A stretch of 64,000 nt of DNA, taken from assembly GCA_030280995.1 (NCBI GenBank), contig JASXTE010000008.1, positions 26,380,693 to 26,444,692 on the forward strand, written 5' to 3'. The stretch is from Hemileia vastatrix. Taxonomy: Eukaryota > Basidiomycota > Pucciniomycetes > Pucciniales > Zaghouaniaceae. How positions within the stretch are numbered: position 1 is the stretch's first letter; each line of letters begins with the position of its first letter. This document shows, piece after piece, positions 1 to 12,128 of the stretch. Both the position numbers and the translations under genes were made by a program. Below the pieces are notes generated by a model. The model made no database searches. It worked only from the letters and a program-made list of their open reading frames with translations, and was not told the origin of the DNA.

Positions 1-3000
1 ATATCCATTAACTTTTGAAATACTGATGGAGCATTCTTTGGTCCAAATGGCATTCTGACATACTTATAAATTCCCATGTGTGTTGTTATCAACAAAAAGT
101 TCTGTGAATTCTTTTCAACAGGAATTTGATGGTACCCTTTATTTCCATCCAGGCAACTTATATATTTAGCACCTTTAAGGGTAGCATGTATAGAGGCAAT
201 CCTTGGCAAGGGATAAATATCATCTACTGTAAATGTATTTAATGCTCTATAATCACCGCACAGTCTTGCTTTATCTTGTTCATAAGAAATCAGCACTGGT
301 GATATTACACAATATTTTGGTGTAGTTTCAACCTTCTCAAGAATGTTCATCTTTAATAACATCTTAATATTATCCTCTATGTCTTTCCTCTTCATTGGTG
401 AAGCAGGATAAGGTTTCTTTTTAAGACTAGCAGGAATATTATCCATGTCACAGGTTAAACTAATTTTCATTTCATGATCTTTTACAAGGCCAAGTTCATT
501 TGTACCATGTGCAAAAGCCATTGGAAAAGCTTTAATTAATTCCAAAATATTATCTTTCTCAGTTTTACTTATCTGAGTGCCAAATGATGCTTTTGAAATT
601 TCTGTTTCCAGAAGTTCCATCTCATTGGATTCTCTTCCTTTAGACGGGGAATTTGTTACTGACTCAATGTGTAAGACTGTGTTAAAAGAATTTATTTTAA
701 ATTTCCTTTTTCCATTCATGCCAATTGTAAAATTGTTATTAGCAGGGTCTAATTTTACACCAAATTTAGTCAGAATATCATTTCCAATGATAAAACAGTT
801 ACTACAATTTGTATTATCCATTACTACAAAGTCACAAGTTACCCTTACATAACCATGTTGGTGTTTAAAGAAAACAGCAGCTTTGTATTTACCAATGGGG
901 TGTAGTACTGATCCAAAACCTCTCCAATTTTTATTCTGAAGTGGTTCAAGCTTAACCTTATATTCACTATCAATTTTCTGTAATGTATTAGTGGAAACAA
1001 CTGAACCAGCAGCTCCTGTGTCCAATACTATATTAACATTTTCACCAGAAATGATAGCTGGAACCGTGATAGGTGTCATTTTAAAGTTATCAGCTTGTAT
1101 ATCCTTAATGATTTCAGCATCCTCAAAATTCATTAAAGATTCATTTGAGTCCATATTTAATATTGGATTTTCAAAGATGGACAAATCATCTTCCAACATA
1201 CAGACTTCATTTTCATCACTATATGAGATATTGCTGTCATAATCACTTGATTCTTTACTTTTTTCAGTTTCAGTTTCAGATTCACGTTGATTTTCAACAA
1301 TATTTATGTTTTTCTCACATTTGTGACCTTTTACCCAAGGTTTGTTACACTTATAACAAGTATTTGTTTCATACTTTTTAGGTACTACAGGTGCAGTAGG
1401 TTTTTTCTGCTTCTCCTGAAGTGTTTTTGAATTCTGAGTTTTTACAGGTTCAACATTTTGTTTATAAGTGGAATACCTTGATTCATACTTATGGTTTAAT
1501 AATATTTCATTGCAAATATTAATAAAGTCAGAATATTCAGTAACATTTAATGTTCTAGCTACAACAATGTCTCTGACAGATATAGGTAATTTGTAAATTA
1601 TCTTATCTTTCCATAAGTGAAAATCCATATGAGGCTCAATGGCTTTTAAGATTTTGTTTAAAGTCATTAAAAATACCATAGGTTTGTCACCATTCAACGG
1701 ATTATACCTAGTTTTCTCATACAGTCTCTGCTGAGTAAGCCTGAATTTAGAACCTCCAAATTGTTTTTCAATAAGTTGTTTCCATTCAGCCCAAGAGTAG
1801 TCTCTACCCTCACTTAAGACAGCTTCAAACCATAATAAAGCAACATCCTTAAATAAAGAAATTAATTTTGATGTTATCTCTTCATCTGGTAACTTATATG
1901 AGAATTTCAAGTTGTCAATTCTTTGAATAAAATGTTGCCAATCAGAGCTGGCTTCCCCATCATAAGTTGGGTACTGATCTATCTTAGGCCAGTTCTTCTG
2001 ATTGGATTTTATCTCACTAATCTTAGGTAAATTCAACAACTCATTTACTTTTGATAAATGGTCTTGTATTTCTTCCTGCACGGATTTGTGACTTACATTT
2101 TCAGATTTGACACTACCACCAGATGGTTTCAATTGTGGTGGTATAGGGAAGGAATGAGATTCACTTTTGCCAATGAAAGGATTATTATTATATTGATTAT
2201 ACTTATGATTATCCTGGTTCATTAGTAGATTGGCAGTTTCAATCTCAACTTTAGTTAATCTTTGTAGCAACTCAGAGACACTTTGATTTGTCTGTGCAAA
2301 AGATAACTTTGTTCTTGATTCAGTCTTTAATAAGTGTGTTTCATATAATTTTTCTAACTCACAAAATTTGTTTGAAAGGTCATTATATTTATTACTCAAT
2401 GAATCATATTTAAGAGTTAGAGACAAATGTTCTTTCTCTAATTCTTTATTACGTGTTGCTAATTGAGAAATGTTCAATGTTAAGGATGAAATTGTATCAC
2501 TAGTGAGCTTAACTGTCTGTTCCTCACAATCAGTCATTCTATTCCACAATGCTGAAACCATTCTATGGACAGTTGGATTATTGTTAAAATATTCCATGTC
2601 CTCCTTTTCAATTCTCTCACTCTCCTGTGAACTTCTCATCTCACTAGTAGGTGGTTGCAACTGAGGATTAACTGTATTATCATTGTATATAGTACTGTTA
2701 TTATGGACAAAAGACAAGTCAGGTGTATCTACTCTAAAACCTAAATTTCTTAAATCCTCCTCTATTTTTTGTACAGATTTAACATCAATAGAATTACCTA
2801 TATTGTAATTATCAGTATTATGTCTAATCTGAGAGGGTAAGTTACTTACCAAGGGATGGTTGCCAGTCCTGATTTTTGGCGCTTTTTTCCCTTGTAAGGG
2901 TGAGCTGAGGAAGTCAGATGAGGGGGTGGATCCCTGTTGCAACTGTGGCTTGTCCACTGTTGGTGAAACCAGTCCCATTTCAATTTGTCTACCAGGATTT

Positions 3001-3392
3001 TCTCCTGGGAGTGAGTGGACCCTCCTTGGGTAGGGGGTTGCTGATTTGATTGACTGGGCAGGCCTCCCTTTAATTCTGCCATTGCCTGATTCATCTGCTG
3101 AAATCCTACCTTGCAATTGTTTTGCAACTGCTCTACTTCTTTGAACATGAGAGATTTTGATTCCTCTAGCTTCAGAACCTGTTTGGCCAGGTGGGACAGT
3201 TGATCCTGAAGAGGAGGAGACGTCTTTTTGATAGTTATCTTTTTTAAGAGGGCGTCCTTTTCCTCTATACTCATGCTTTCTGGTTGGGGGTACTGTTGTC
3301 CCTCCATGGTGATGTCCTGGAAAGTTTTTATTAGCTTTAGACCTGGTATTATAAGCAGGCTGTTCACTTACACTATCCTGAGGAGCACTCAT
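1..3392 (-). CDS. Element 1 Ty3/Gypsy gag-pol polyprotein, 3'-partial
   Basis: This long minus-strand frame starts at the ATG at 3392-3390 (MSAPQDSVSEQPAYN) and stays open to base 1, so its C-terminus lies outside the window. I read it codon by codon for about 1,130 codons and found no stop. The N-terminal third is a Gag-like region. A CX2C...GHKC zinc knuckle follows near residues 679-692, then a retropepsin motif VLDTGAAGSVVS near residue 791. After that comes a reverse transcriptase start with KARLCGDYRALN and YVRMPFGPKNAPSVFQ. Gag, protease and RT share one frame without a frameshift. The element lies downstream of the LTR at 3904-5080, which is its 5' LTR. A shorter minus ORF at 2846-3367 is only an overlapping frame. 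The open frame suggests a fairly young copy. The family assignment rests on motifs only; RNase H and integrase are not visible. Confidence 0.9.
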   Translation of the reverse strand, partial: MSAPQDSVSEQPAYNTRSKANKNFPGHHHGGTTVPPTRKHEYRGKGRPLKKDNYQKDVSSSSGSTVPPGQTGSEARGIKISHVQRSRAVAKQLQGRISADESGNGRIKGRPAQSIKSATPYPRRVHSLPGENPGRQIEMGLVSPTVDKPQLQQGSTPSSDFLSSPLQGKKAPKIRTGNHPLVSNLPSQIRHNTDNYNIGNSIDVKSVQKIEEDLRNLGFRVDTPDLSFVHNNSTIYNDNTVNPQLQPPTSEMRSSQESERIEKEDMEYFNNNPTVHRMVSALWNRMTDCEEQTVKLTSDTISSLTLNISQLATRNKELEKEHLSLTLKYDSLSNKYNDLSNKFCELEKLYETHLLKTESRTKLSFAQTNQSVSELLQRLTKVEIETANLLMNQDNHKYNQYNNNPFIGKSESHSFPIPPQLKPSGGSVKSENVSHKSVQEEIQDHLSKVNELLNLPKISEIKSNQKNWPKIDQYPTYDGEASSDWQHFIQRIDNLKFSYKLPDEEITSKLISLFKDVALLWFEAVLSEGRDYSWAEWKQLIEKQFGGSKFRLTQQRLYEKTRYNPLNGDKPMVFLMTLNKILKAIEPHMDFHLWKDKIIYKLPISVRDIVVARTLNVTEYSDFINICNEILLNHKYESRYSTYKQNVEPVKTQNSKTLQEKQKKPTAPVVPKKYETNTCYKCNKPWVKGHKCEKNINIVENQRESETETEKSKESSDYDSNISYSDENEVCMLEDDLSIFENPILNMDSNESLMNFEDAEIIKDIQADNFKMTPITVPAIISGENVNIVLDTGAAGSVVSTNTLQKIDSEYKVKLEPLQNKNWRGFGSVLHPIGKYKAAVFFKHQHGYVRVTCDFVVMDNTNCSNCFIIGNDILTKFGVKLDPANNNFTIGMNGKRKFKINSFNTVLHIESVTNSPSKGRESNEMELLETEISKASFGTQISKTEKDNILELIKAFPMAFAHGTNELGLVKDHEMKISLTCDMDNIPASLKKKPYPASPMKRKDIEDNIKMLLKMNILEKVETTPKYCVISPVLISYEQDKARLCGDYRALNTFTVDDIYPLPRIASIHATLKGAKYISCLDGNKGYHQIPVEKNSQNFLLITTHMGIYKYVRMPFGPKNAPSVFQKLMD

Positions 3393-3903
3393 ATTGTTCA
3401 GAATAACAATATTTTACGTCTACAAAAGGAAAAAACTCTGTGGAATTAGTAGACAAATAATATTAGCAATTATATTACTAATAAAAAAGCAATGGAGCTT
3501 ACCCTGAATTTATATCTTTATTTATTTAAATAAAATATAAGAAAAATTCGAAAAAATCTGTTAAAAATATAATAATAAGTTTAACTAGACCTCTATAAGG
3601 GTGAATAATTAGCTTACCAAGCTTTAGCCAAATACCAATTTTATTGGGTGTTATATTGGTGTCCAAATACCAAGTGAAATTGGGTTTATATTGGGTACAG
3701 TTACTACTGTAAATATCTAATTTTTATGATAAAAAATTAGTACAATTATTATAAGGATTCTTTTCCGCAATCAATGAGTTATGATGACCCACTAATATGC
3801 AGCAGACCCAAATATTTGGTTAATTTTGAGTTGTACTAAGGTAAAAATCACGTCCCAAGGCTTATACTAAATAATAAGTAAAATATAAGGAAAGACCCCC
3901 AAT
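3393..3903 (-). other. Element 1 leader between LTR and gag
   Basis: This is the noncoding AT-rich leader between the 5' LTR and the gag ATG. On the minus strand the bases next to the LTR read ATTGGGGGTC. That holds a TGG which could start a short tRNA-type primer-binding site, but only about 8 nt look plausible and no T-loop sequence follows. I call it only a candidate. Confidence 0.5.
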
Positions 3904-5080
3904 TGTCAGTACAGTCTAGTATATAAGTATGATATAATAGTGTTATTTTATGGTCCTACTACTTATTAATAAATGATTTAGTGATTAAACCTCAGGGGAA
4001 GACTAATAGAATAGTTATACTCAAATTAAACTCACAATACTTGGATTTAAATGCGTGCTAGTGGTGGAAAATAGAAGAATAAAATATAGTTATAGCTTTT
4101 ATAAAGATAATATCAATTTATAAGGGCTTTATAATATATTTCTGAATGTGAATAATTGTAGTGTAGTGTTTGTTTGAAGTGTAGTAATTGAATGATGATT
4201 ATAAACCGTCAAAATCCCTCCTTACTTATACCCAAATCCACTGGAGTGCACAGACCTTCAATCCAGATGATGTCACTGCTATCCCCGGCAATTACAGCAC
4301 TGTGAGGGCCCATCACCTCCCCATGGCGTCCACTTCAAGCAGTTTCAACACCCAGACCTCCAGTAAGGACCCTCCATCACTATTAATAATAACACAGAGC
4401 CATACCATAATTAGAAAACCCAGATAAAAGCGGATACCATAAAGAAACAGGTAAAATAAAAGATCAAAAAGAGATTTAATGAAACTAAAAGCATATAAAG
4501 GAAACAAATAAAATGTCCAAGCCCCCAATAACATCCCCAAGCATCCACATTAACCCAAAAACATATTTCCAACCCATAAATCCGTGAATAACCATCCAAG
4601 GAAGTAATTTTAGTTGTCCAAACTGGGTGTATGCGCCTGATATAGGTGTCTATGCTTCTGTAGGCGTTGTGAGTCCACTGATTTCGTCCATATGACCTAA
4701 AATAAGCAGAAAAACAAAGGTTATAGGCTATTAAGGGGCTAAAACCCACTTATATACCTAAATATACATAATATACTGCATATTTCACTGAATATGAGGT
4801 TTATGTATACATATAAGCTTATGTATGTCAATAATTACTTCATATCACTTAAGATAAGTATATTATGACTCCATTAACACCTTAATAAGTATTATTAGGC
4901 CATGGATAAGCTATTTAAACTATTATAAATTATATAATAGAATAATAATTATATATATATATAATAAAATAATATATATTATTATTTTAACCTTATTTTT
5001 AAGATATAAGCTTAATCTAATTAAGGTTATCTTATTTTAAGCATAAGAAATACTCAGTCCTAAGGATATTTAGGCTGACA
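3904..5080 (-). repeat. 5' LTR of element 1
   Basis: The plus strand begins TGTCAGT and ends CTGACA, giving TG...CA ends with a short inverted TGTCAG. The boundaries come from comparison with a diverged copy at 62534-63670 and from the break in element 2 coding sequence: the integrase reading of element 2 stops at KMF exactly at 5081. This LTR therefore marks insertion of element 1 into element 2. The flanking 5 bp at 5081-5085 (aaaca) should recur at the far end of element 1, outside the window. Confidence 0.85.
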
Positions 5081-8000
5081 AAACATCTTTCCCCATTGAC
5101 TCTCTAGACTTCTATTATACACCAAGACAATATCTCCTGGATTCAAAGGTTTCCTTAATCAATGTGCCAACCGCTCATCCCAATATCTAACTGGTTGATT
5201 TCGGATCTTCATCATCCGCGAATATGCCTTTTCTAAATATTCTTCTTTCTTTTCTAGCTGCATCATTCTTGCACACAATAATTCTTCAGTAGTTTTGACC
5301 ATGTCCCAGTCAACTCCAAGATATGATTCAGCTTCTAAATCAACCGGTAAAACTGCTTTCTGTCCAAAAATAAGTTCATAAGGTGAAAATCCGGTCGTCC
5401 TTTTGGCAGTGATTCGATCAGCAAATAAAACTAAAGGTAAATAGTGCCTCCACTTTTCGGCACTTGTCCCACACATTTTAACTAAAGCATCCTTAATAAC
5501 TTGATGCCCTCTTTCCACCATGCCTTCAGCTTTAGGATAATATGGGGTTGCTACCCTAACCTTTGATCCAATTTTTAATACAGCCTCTTTAAACTCTGTC
5601 CCAAATTCAGGACCTCCATCTACCGTTACCAACTTCATCACCCCATACCTATATACCCAATTATTCAAAAAAAATTCTGCCACATTTTTGGCAGTTAAAT
5701 TAATAAGAGGCGCTGCCTCTATCCAACCAGATAAATCATCTCTGGCCACAATTAAATATTTATACTGTCCCTCTTTTATATGAACGGCATCTAAACTAAC
5801 TCTTCCAAAGAGCGTATATTCACTGGTCACGCGTCCAGGTTCTCTTGGCCTTAAATAACTTCGTCTTTGACATTCTTCGCATGACTGAACACACTGTTTA
5901 ACAGCCATCTTCATGCCAGGCCACGAAAATCGATCAGAAATTCTTCTAAACGTTTCTCCAACGCCTCTATGCCCGAGATCTTCATGCAGTGATTTCAAAA
6001 CTAATTCTTGCCCCTTCTGTTGAGTTATAACTACTTGAGGATTTGGATACTTTCTCCTCATTAAACGTCGACCAGATAGGTAAAACGTAGATGACTTCCT
6101 CTTGATAGCCACTCATTCATCGTCTTCACAATCTTCTGGCCTCTCTAAAGTCAACAAATATTTGACTAACAAAAAATAAAAACAAGTCTGACCCCAGACT
6201 TCATCTTGAAATTCGATTAATATAACATCAATAGGGACTTCTCTATCACCAATATCACCTGCACATGAATGAGCCAATAATTGTTGACCCCTAAATAAAT
6301 CTTTAATCGAGCTATGTCGACGTTTTTCTTCTGAACCTTTGGATCCTTTGTAAACCTTATTCGAAAATACCTCTTTCTCTTTATCCACCTTTTTATTTAA
6401 ATTCTCTAATTCTCCAACATATACACCATTCCTTAACTTACTACTATCCCACACTACCAATCCATCTTCCTCTACATACACCACATCTTCTTCTAAGTCC
6501 TTTCTACCAAATTCATCTACACCTTTTCCAACACCTTTATTAACATAAAAACTATTTTCCAGTTTATCCTCTTGGTGGAGGTCATCATCATAATCTAAAC
6601 ACAATAATCCTGCCAGTTTAACTTCATGGGGGAGGTATGGAAAGTCTTCAGCTCCTTTAGTGCTGGCTTTGATAATAGGTATATCTTCATCGAACTCTTC
6701 TGAGTCTGAATCTTCTTCAGTGGGTGGTCTCCTTGATAAACCATCTGGCATAGTAAAAGTCTTGCCAGGCTTATGAACTAAATCGAATGAAAAATGTTGA
6801 ATAAAAGCTACCCATCTTGTCATGGGTGCATTCGGTAAACTTGGGGAATTAATCATCTGGATTAACGATTTTGCATCCACTTGCAACTCAAAATGTTGCC
6901 CCCACAAAATATGCTGAAGTTTCTTCAGTATTTTAGCCACACCACATAATTCCAATTTTGGTTGTGAATATCTTAATTCAACCTCAGTAAATACTACAGA
7001 TTCATACCTAACTGGCCTGATGTAAAAAGATTTATCTATCTGAGACAAAACCGCCCCAGCTGCAACCTGACTTGAATCAACTGCTAAATAAATTCTGCCA
7101 GCATCTTTTCCATAATCCAACTTGTGCAGGACTAAATCCTTCCCCACAACCTCCTTCAACTTCACAAATGCCTTCTCACACTCTTCATCCCACTCCCAGT
7201 CTGCATCCTTTCTCGTTAACCATCTCAATGGAGCTGCCAATGAAGAAAAGTCCTTAATAAACATTCTAACATATACGCAAACACCTAAAAACCCTCTAAC
7301 TTCGGTCGTATTCTTGGGTCTTGGCCAGGACTGAATTTTGTTAACTTTCTTCTTGGACATAATCCTACCCTCTCTACATACCACATGGCCTAATATTTCT
7401 AAGGCTGGCACACAACATGAAAATTTTGAACCTGAAATAGTTAAACCAGCCTCTTCAATTCGGAACAAGATTCTTTCTAAAGTAATTGCAAACTCCCAAA
7501 TGAATTTGCGTATCACGGGATTCTCTTCCAACACCTGGTTATCATAGTCGGGCGTTGGTCCCTTAATTCCTCCATCATCTATAAAGATTCCAGCATTTTG
7601 TGGAATTTCATCTTGAAGGATCCAAGCCATCTGAGCTTGATAAACTGCAACCGAATTTGTTGCTCCTTGAGGTAATCTTCTTAACTGTAAACGTCCAAGT
7701 GGCATATCGAATGTAGTGAGAGGCCTTGAGTCCGGATGTAACTCTCTCTCATCATATCCACCCATAATATCTCCCAAACCATTACACACTCTCCCTGCAA
7801 ACGCTTCAACAAACTCCTCAGCACTAGGTGGTATCCCAGCATCCTTTATTGTAACCCTATTTAATTCCCTAAGATCATGAACAACTCTAAGCTTGCCATT
7901 TGGTTTCTTGATACAAAATACCGGACTAGAATAACTTGACGTTGATTGCTCATACAGTCCAGTGCGTATCCGTTCTCTGACAACTTCAATATAGTCTTCT

Positions 8001-9391
8001 TTTAATGCAGCCAGAATAGGAATCGGTTTCTGCTGCCACGGTTCATGACATACCACAGGAATCCTGTAAGGCTCCCCATAGGAATGCTTCAACACACCCC
8101 TCTCCTCTTCTACAAAAGCAATGGCCTTCTCTCGCTTGACCATCACATCCAACAACAACTTCTTCTCTTCACCAGACAACCAACCATCAGGTCCAAAATT
8201 AACAACACCCAGTCTCTCAAAAGTGATTCTTGATGTCTCAGAAAATTCAGGCGGATTCTTTACCAAGGGACTTTCATAAGGATCTCTTGATAACCTTGGT
8301 CTTCCCAAAGGTGGATTTAATTCAGCAGGTAGCGGTTCATTAATAGGTCGAACTTTATTTGCTACCTTCTTATATTTGGCTGCGTCCACATCTAAATAAA
8401 CTTGAGGTAAAAAATTTACTTTTGTATTGCCATTACAAGTTTCATCAAGTGAATCTTCTTCATCGTCAGAATTTGAATAAGAAAAATTAGAAAAATATTT
8501 TATTTCATTTTTAAATTTTACCCTTTTTTCCTTTCCCTCGTCTAATTTATAAACAGATTTTCCAACACCTTTGCTTCCCTTATCCAACAGTAAATCACCC
8601 GTAAAGAAAGTTGGCAGTTTATCCTCTTGCTGGAGGACCGGAATTGAATTTTCACAAAAATTATTTTTTTGTGTTTTAATTATACTGAGATTTTTTATTG
8701 GATTTTGATGTGATTTTTGCAGTTTACCCTCTTGCTGGAGGTCCAAAATAGAAGGAGATAATTGCAGTTTAACCTCTTGCTGGAGGTCCGGAATAGAAGG
8801 TGATAATTGCAGTTTAATCTCTTGCTGGAGGTCCGGAATAACATTTTCACATAAATTATTTTTTTGTGTTTTAATTATACTGAGATTTTTAATCGGGTTT
8901 TGATAAGATTTTTTCAGTTTACCCTCTTTCTGGAGGTCCATAATAGAAGGAGATAATTGCAGTTTAACCTCTTGCTGGAGGTCCAGAATAACATTTTCAC
9001 ATAAATTATTTTTTTGTGTTTTAATTATACTGAGATTTTTAATTGGATTTTGATGAGATTTTTGCAGTTTACCCTCTTGCTGGAGGTCATAAAACATACC
9101 CTTCCAATTTTTATCCATCCTAATTTGGCCCATTTTGCCTCTTTCACCATTTTTAAATTTAATAGAAAAACAGGGTAAATCCAATAAACATATAGAAAAG
9201 TCCATAACGTATTTGCACTCCAAAGTAATATTAACAGAAAATAATTGAGAATCCACTTGAATTATCTCCAAGTGAGCTGACCTATTGCAATCCGGGATCT
9301 CATTATGAGGGGAGATTACCACATTAGAGCGATCAGCCCCCACTACCCAAAAAATTAGGGCTTTCATCCTTTTCCAACAAACATAATTCAC
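5081..9391 (-). pseudogene. Element 2 Ty3/Gypsy pol (RT-RNase H-integrase), interrupted
   Basis: The frame runs from the gag-protease overlap near 9391 through a Lys/Asn-rich linker, RT, RNase H and integrase. RT has KPNGKLRVVHDLRELNRV and the catalytic motif FIDDGG near 7570. RNase H has GRIYLAVDSSQ. Integrase has an HHCC finger (HEDLGH...CEEC, about 5880-6010) and a D,D,E core (SLDAVH, VDGGPEF, GMVERGH). Two in-frame TGA codons break it. One at 6115-6113 sits where element 3 has Trp; one at 5161-5159 sits where element 3 has Arg. The frame is then cut at 5081 by the LTR of element 1, so the integrase C-terminus and 3' LTR of this copy are outside the window. The linker at 8615-9089 consists of repeats of a DLQQExKL module. 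Pol lies in a different frame from gag-protease. Confidence 0.9.
8615..9089 (-). repeat. Repeated 24-bp motif array in element 2 linker
   Basis: Seven copies of a motif beginning CAGTTTA on the plus strand and ending CTGGAGG start at 8615, 8720, 8765, 8810, 8925, 8960 and 9065. Larger blocks of about 250 bp are duplicated around them. On the minus strand each copy encodes DLQQExKL or a close variant, followed in several cases by IKNLSIIKTQKNN. Two more copies lie at 6560 and 6614 in the RNase H-integrase linker. Confidence 0.9.
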
Positions 9392-11951
9392 CAGAAGCCG
9401 TCCGTTTTATATGCCGCTTCTTGGTGCAAACACAACACTGGCACAGAGTAGTAATCCCTGGCCGTGTTTCCCAACCTTCATCTCCAGGAGGCACTAACCG
9501 CATATGTAACCTCCGCATATCTTCACCAGTGATCTCCAAACTAATCCCCATGCCAGCTTGATACCCTATCCTGGCCTCAAAATCCATCAAAAAAGGACCA
9601 CCAAGAACAGTTTTGACTGCTCCTCTGGCCACATAAAAGTGAACCTTACCAACAGATCCACCAATGCCTAACCTGACATGCTCAGCTGTGCCCATCAGCT
9701 TGGTTGCATGCCCTCCAATGCCTCTGAGGTTTCCCCCAGTTCCACTTTTAATTGTCAAGCCTATACTCGTTGCTTGCTCCAATGAAATTAAATTAATTTG
9801 AGACCCGGAATCAACCAAGGCCTTTACTTCTTTACCATTAAGAGTTACCACCAGGTAACCCAGGGGAGCGGAAAAATGCGTATCTACATCTTCCCCAAAC
9901 TTTTCAGCATTTTCACAAATATATTCCACCTCTCCAGTGGAAACCCAACGCCTCGTCAAATGCTTCTTTTGCTTTTCAGCAAGCGCCAGACTAATTGTAA
10001 ATAACTCCCCCAAAGATAAGGGAATCTGCAGTTGATTCACCCTACTCAAAACTGCGTCCATCACATTAGCTTGACCAGAAACTACTGGCCGCTCATACTG
10101 GACCTTTGATTTAACAACCTTGGCCCTGGGTACCTCTTGAGGTCCAACCGAGCTATCTTCACCTCCCATAATAACATCTTCACTTTCTATAACCCTAACT
10201 CCGTCACCAGCTTCTTGCACTAATCCTGATTTATCGCTAGTCCTTCTTACTCCCTCCATTGGGATGGGACCGCTAAAACTTGGTCTGGGTAGAGACGCCA
10301 ACGGTACGTCCTCCTCAGAATTCGAATCATCCTCTGGCATAGGCTCACCATTTAAATCAAACTTGCCATAACTAGGGGGCCCCATATCAGCAATCCCCTT
10401 CTGCATTTTATAAAATTCGTCCTTAGAGTAAAGGTTCAATTTGTTGGCAGCAGTTTGAGCACTAGAATTCTTGTCCTTAGAGTAAGGGTTCACTTTGTTA
10501 TTGGCCTAGCCAGGATTAGCCCTCAATTGGCTCTGAAGGCTACTTTTCGCCTTAGTAGCAGCTGCTCTTCTAGCAGCATTAACATCGTATTCGCCAGCCA
10601 TACAGCTACCCTCCACCTGGGCAACCGTCGCCAGCTCTAAACCTCCAAAAGAAGTAGAAAATGTGGCTTTACTGACCTCTTTCTCCTTGCCCTTGTCAGC
10701 TTTACCACCATTACCATTACCATTTTTGCCACCCTTGGCATTAACATCTTCATCCGTCACCTCTTCAAATCTGGCTCTCCTTTCAGCCGTTAAACTTCTT
10801 CTGACCAAATCAGAAGGAGACTGTCCATCACTGGGATGGATGAAAGAACCATTAGGAAATTTATAGACTTTACCATCAAATAAAACTCGCCCAGCATCCA
10901 TATCCTTATCAAGAGCAAAACAAACTGTTGCTCTGTGCCCCCTCCTATTACAATAGGAGCACACCTTTGGCTCATCATAGCCACCTCTATAACTACTACC
11001 ACCATTCCCACAATTTCTCCCATTGCCTGGGAAGCGGTTACTGTTGTTATTGCCATTATAATTTTGACGTTCATAACCTCTGGACTGATAAGAAGTTGAC
11101 GTCGACAAAGAAGGGATTGGGGCCTTATTGGCCTTCTGGGTTTCTTGAACAAATATTTTTAATTGTTTCGTTAAATTGGCCAGGTGATTGACCATCTTAT
11201 TATCTACATTTCCCTCAACTTTAGCAGCAGGTAATCCCATTTGTGCCTTCTTGGCCTCCTGGGCTTTGACCATAATATCGTTGTTTTCGGCCAAAACTTC
11301 GTTAACCTTGCTAACATATTGAGTGCATGACTCTTGATATTTGTCCAATGCTAACAACTTGAGATGGGCCTGAATGTTCTCTTTGATAACCTCCAGAGCC
11401 GGCAGTTTCTGCTCATCATTAGGCAGTTCCTTCATCAAATCTTTTCTTGAAAGATCCTTCAAGACGTCCATTCAAATATCCCTACTGCATGCTGACCAAA
11501 ACAAATCTTTTGCCTGGTTCTCATGCACTAACTCGTCCACCAGAATAAGATATTCAACTACTTCATCAAACTGAACACACAGCTTTTTGAAGTCTGCCAT
11601 AGAAGAAACACCACCTTTTGCTTGCCAGTCTCCAACAATTTTATTGAGGTCCATCATAGTAAACCTAACACCCCATCTATCAACCATAGCTTTAGAAAGC
11701 TTAACCCAATCCTTGTCCTTGAATGCCTGCATATCAATAACCTCTTTTTCCACCTCCCTATCAGCAATAATAAATCTAACTTGCTTCACCATATCCACAT
11801 GAGAAGCACCATCAACAGCAGTAGCAGCTTCATACCTGCTAATGAACCATTTAACCTCCTCCCCATCAAACTTTGGGCCATCCCAAGAAACAATCCTAAC
11901 AGAGGGAGTAAGAGTTTGAGGAGATCCAGAAGCAACAGCAGAAGAAGACAT
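9333..11951 (-). pseudogene. Element 2 Ty3/Gypsy gag-protease
   Basis: One frame from the ATG at 11951 (MSSSAVASGSPQTLTP) to the stop at 9333 encodes a capsid-like Gag (WDGPKFDGEEVKWFISRYEA), a CX2CX4HX4C knuckle (CSYCNRRGHRATVC, near 10930) and a retropepsin domain with ALVDSGSQINLIS near 9812. Two nonsense codons interrupt it: TGA at 11474-11472, where element 3 has Arg, and TAG at 10508-10506. Protease being in the gag frame, not the pol frame, is shared with elements 3 and 4. The end overlaps pol by about 59 nt. A T TTT TTG heptamer in the gag frame lies at 9354-9348. Pol is in the +1 frame here because the spacer downstream is one base shorter than in element 3. Confidence 0.9.
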
Positions 11952-11992
11952 CCCAATAAGTAATGAAAAGTGTTAACAATCGTTAAAATAAC

Positions 11993-12060
11993 AAGCCTCT
12001 TGCAGGCCAATAACAAAAATCCAATTAGAGTTCCAGAGAATAAGCCTCTTGCAGGCTAAG
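11993..12060 (-). repeat. Two small hairpin repeats in element 2 leader
   Basis: Two copies of AAGCCTCTTGCAGGC lie 48 bp apart between the primer-binding site and gag. The stems are GCCT/AGGC and AGCCT/AGGCT around a CTTGC loop. Element 3 has an equivalent array of different hairpins at the same place. Confidence 0.6.
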
Positions 12061-12101
12061 AAAGTCCTAGATCGAAGTAAGTCCTAGAAAAAGCTAGAGA
12101 T

Positions 12102-12124
12102 TTCGAACCCCATGTTGGGCGCCA
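12102..12124 (-). promoter_or_regulatory. Element 2 tRNA primer-binding site
   Basis: Read on the plus strand, these 23 bases fit the 3' end of a tRNA: T-loop TTCGAAC, 5-nt T-stem strand CCCAT, 7-nt acceptor strand GTTGGGC, discriminator G and CCA. The minus-strand transcript therefore has TGGCGCC four bases after the LTR. Element 3 has the same site at 46511-46533 with one change. The tRNA species is not identified. Confidence 0.85.
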
Positions 12125-12128
12125 ACTA

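Noticed and set aside
2846..3367. Minus ORF of 173 codons with a GTAAGT at its end, suggesting a first exon
   Set aside because: The neighbouring frame from ATG 3392 is open through this region into gag, protease and RT without splicing, so this ORF is an overlapping shadow.
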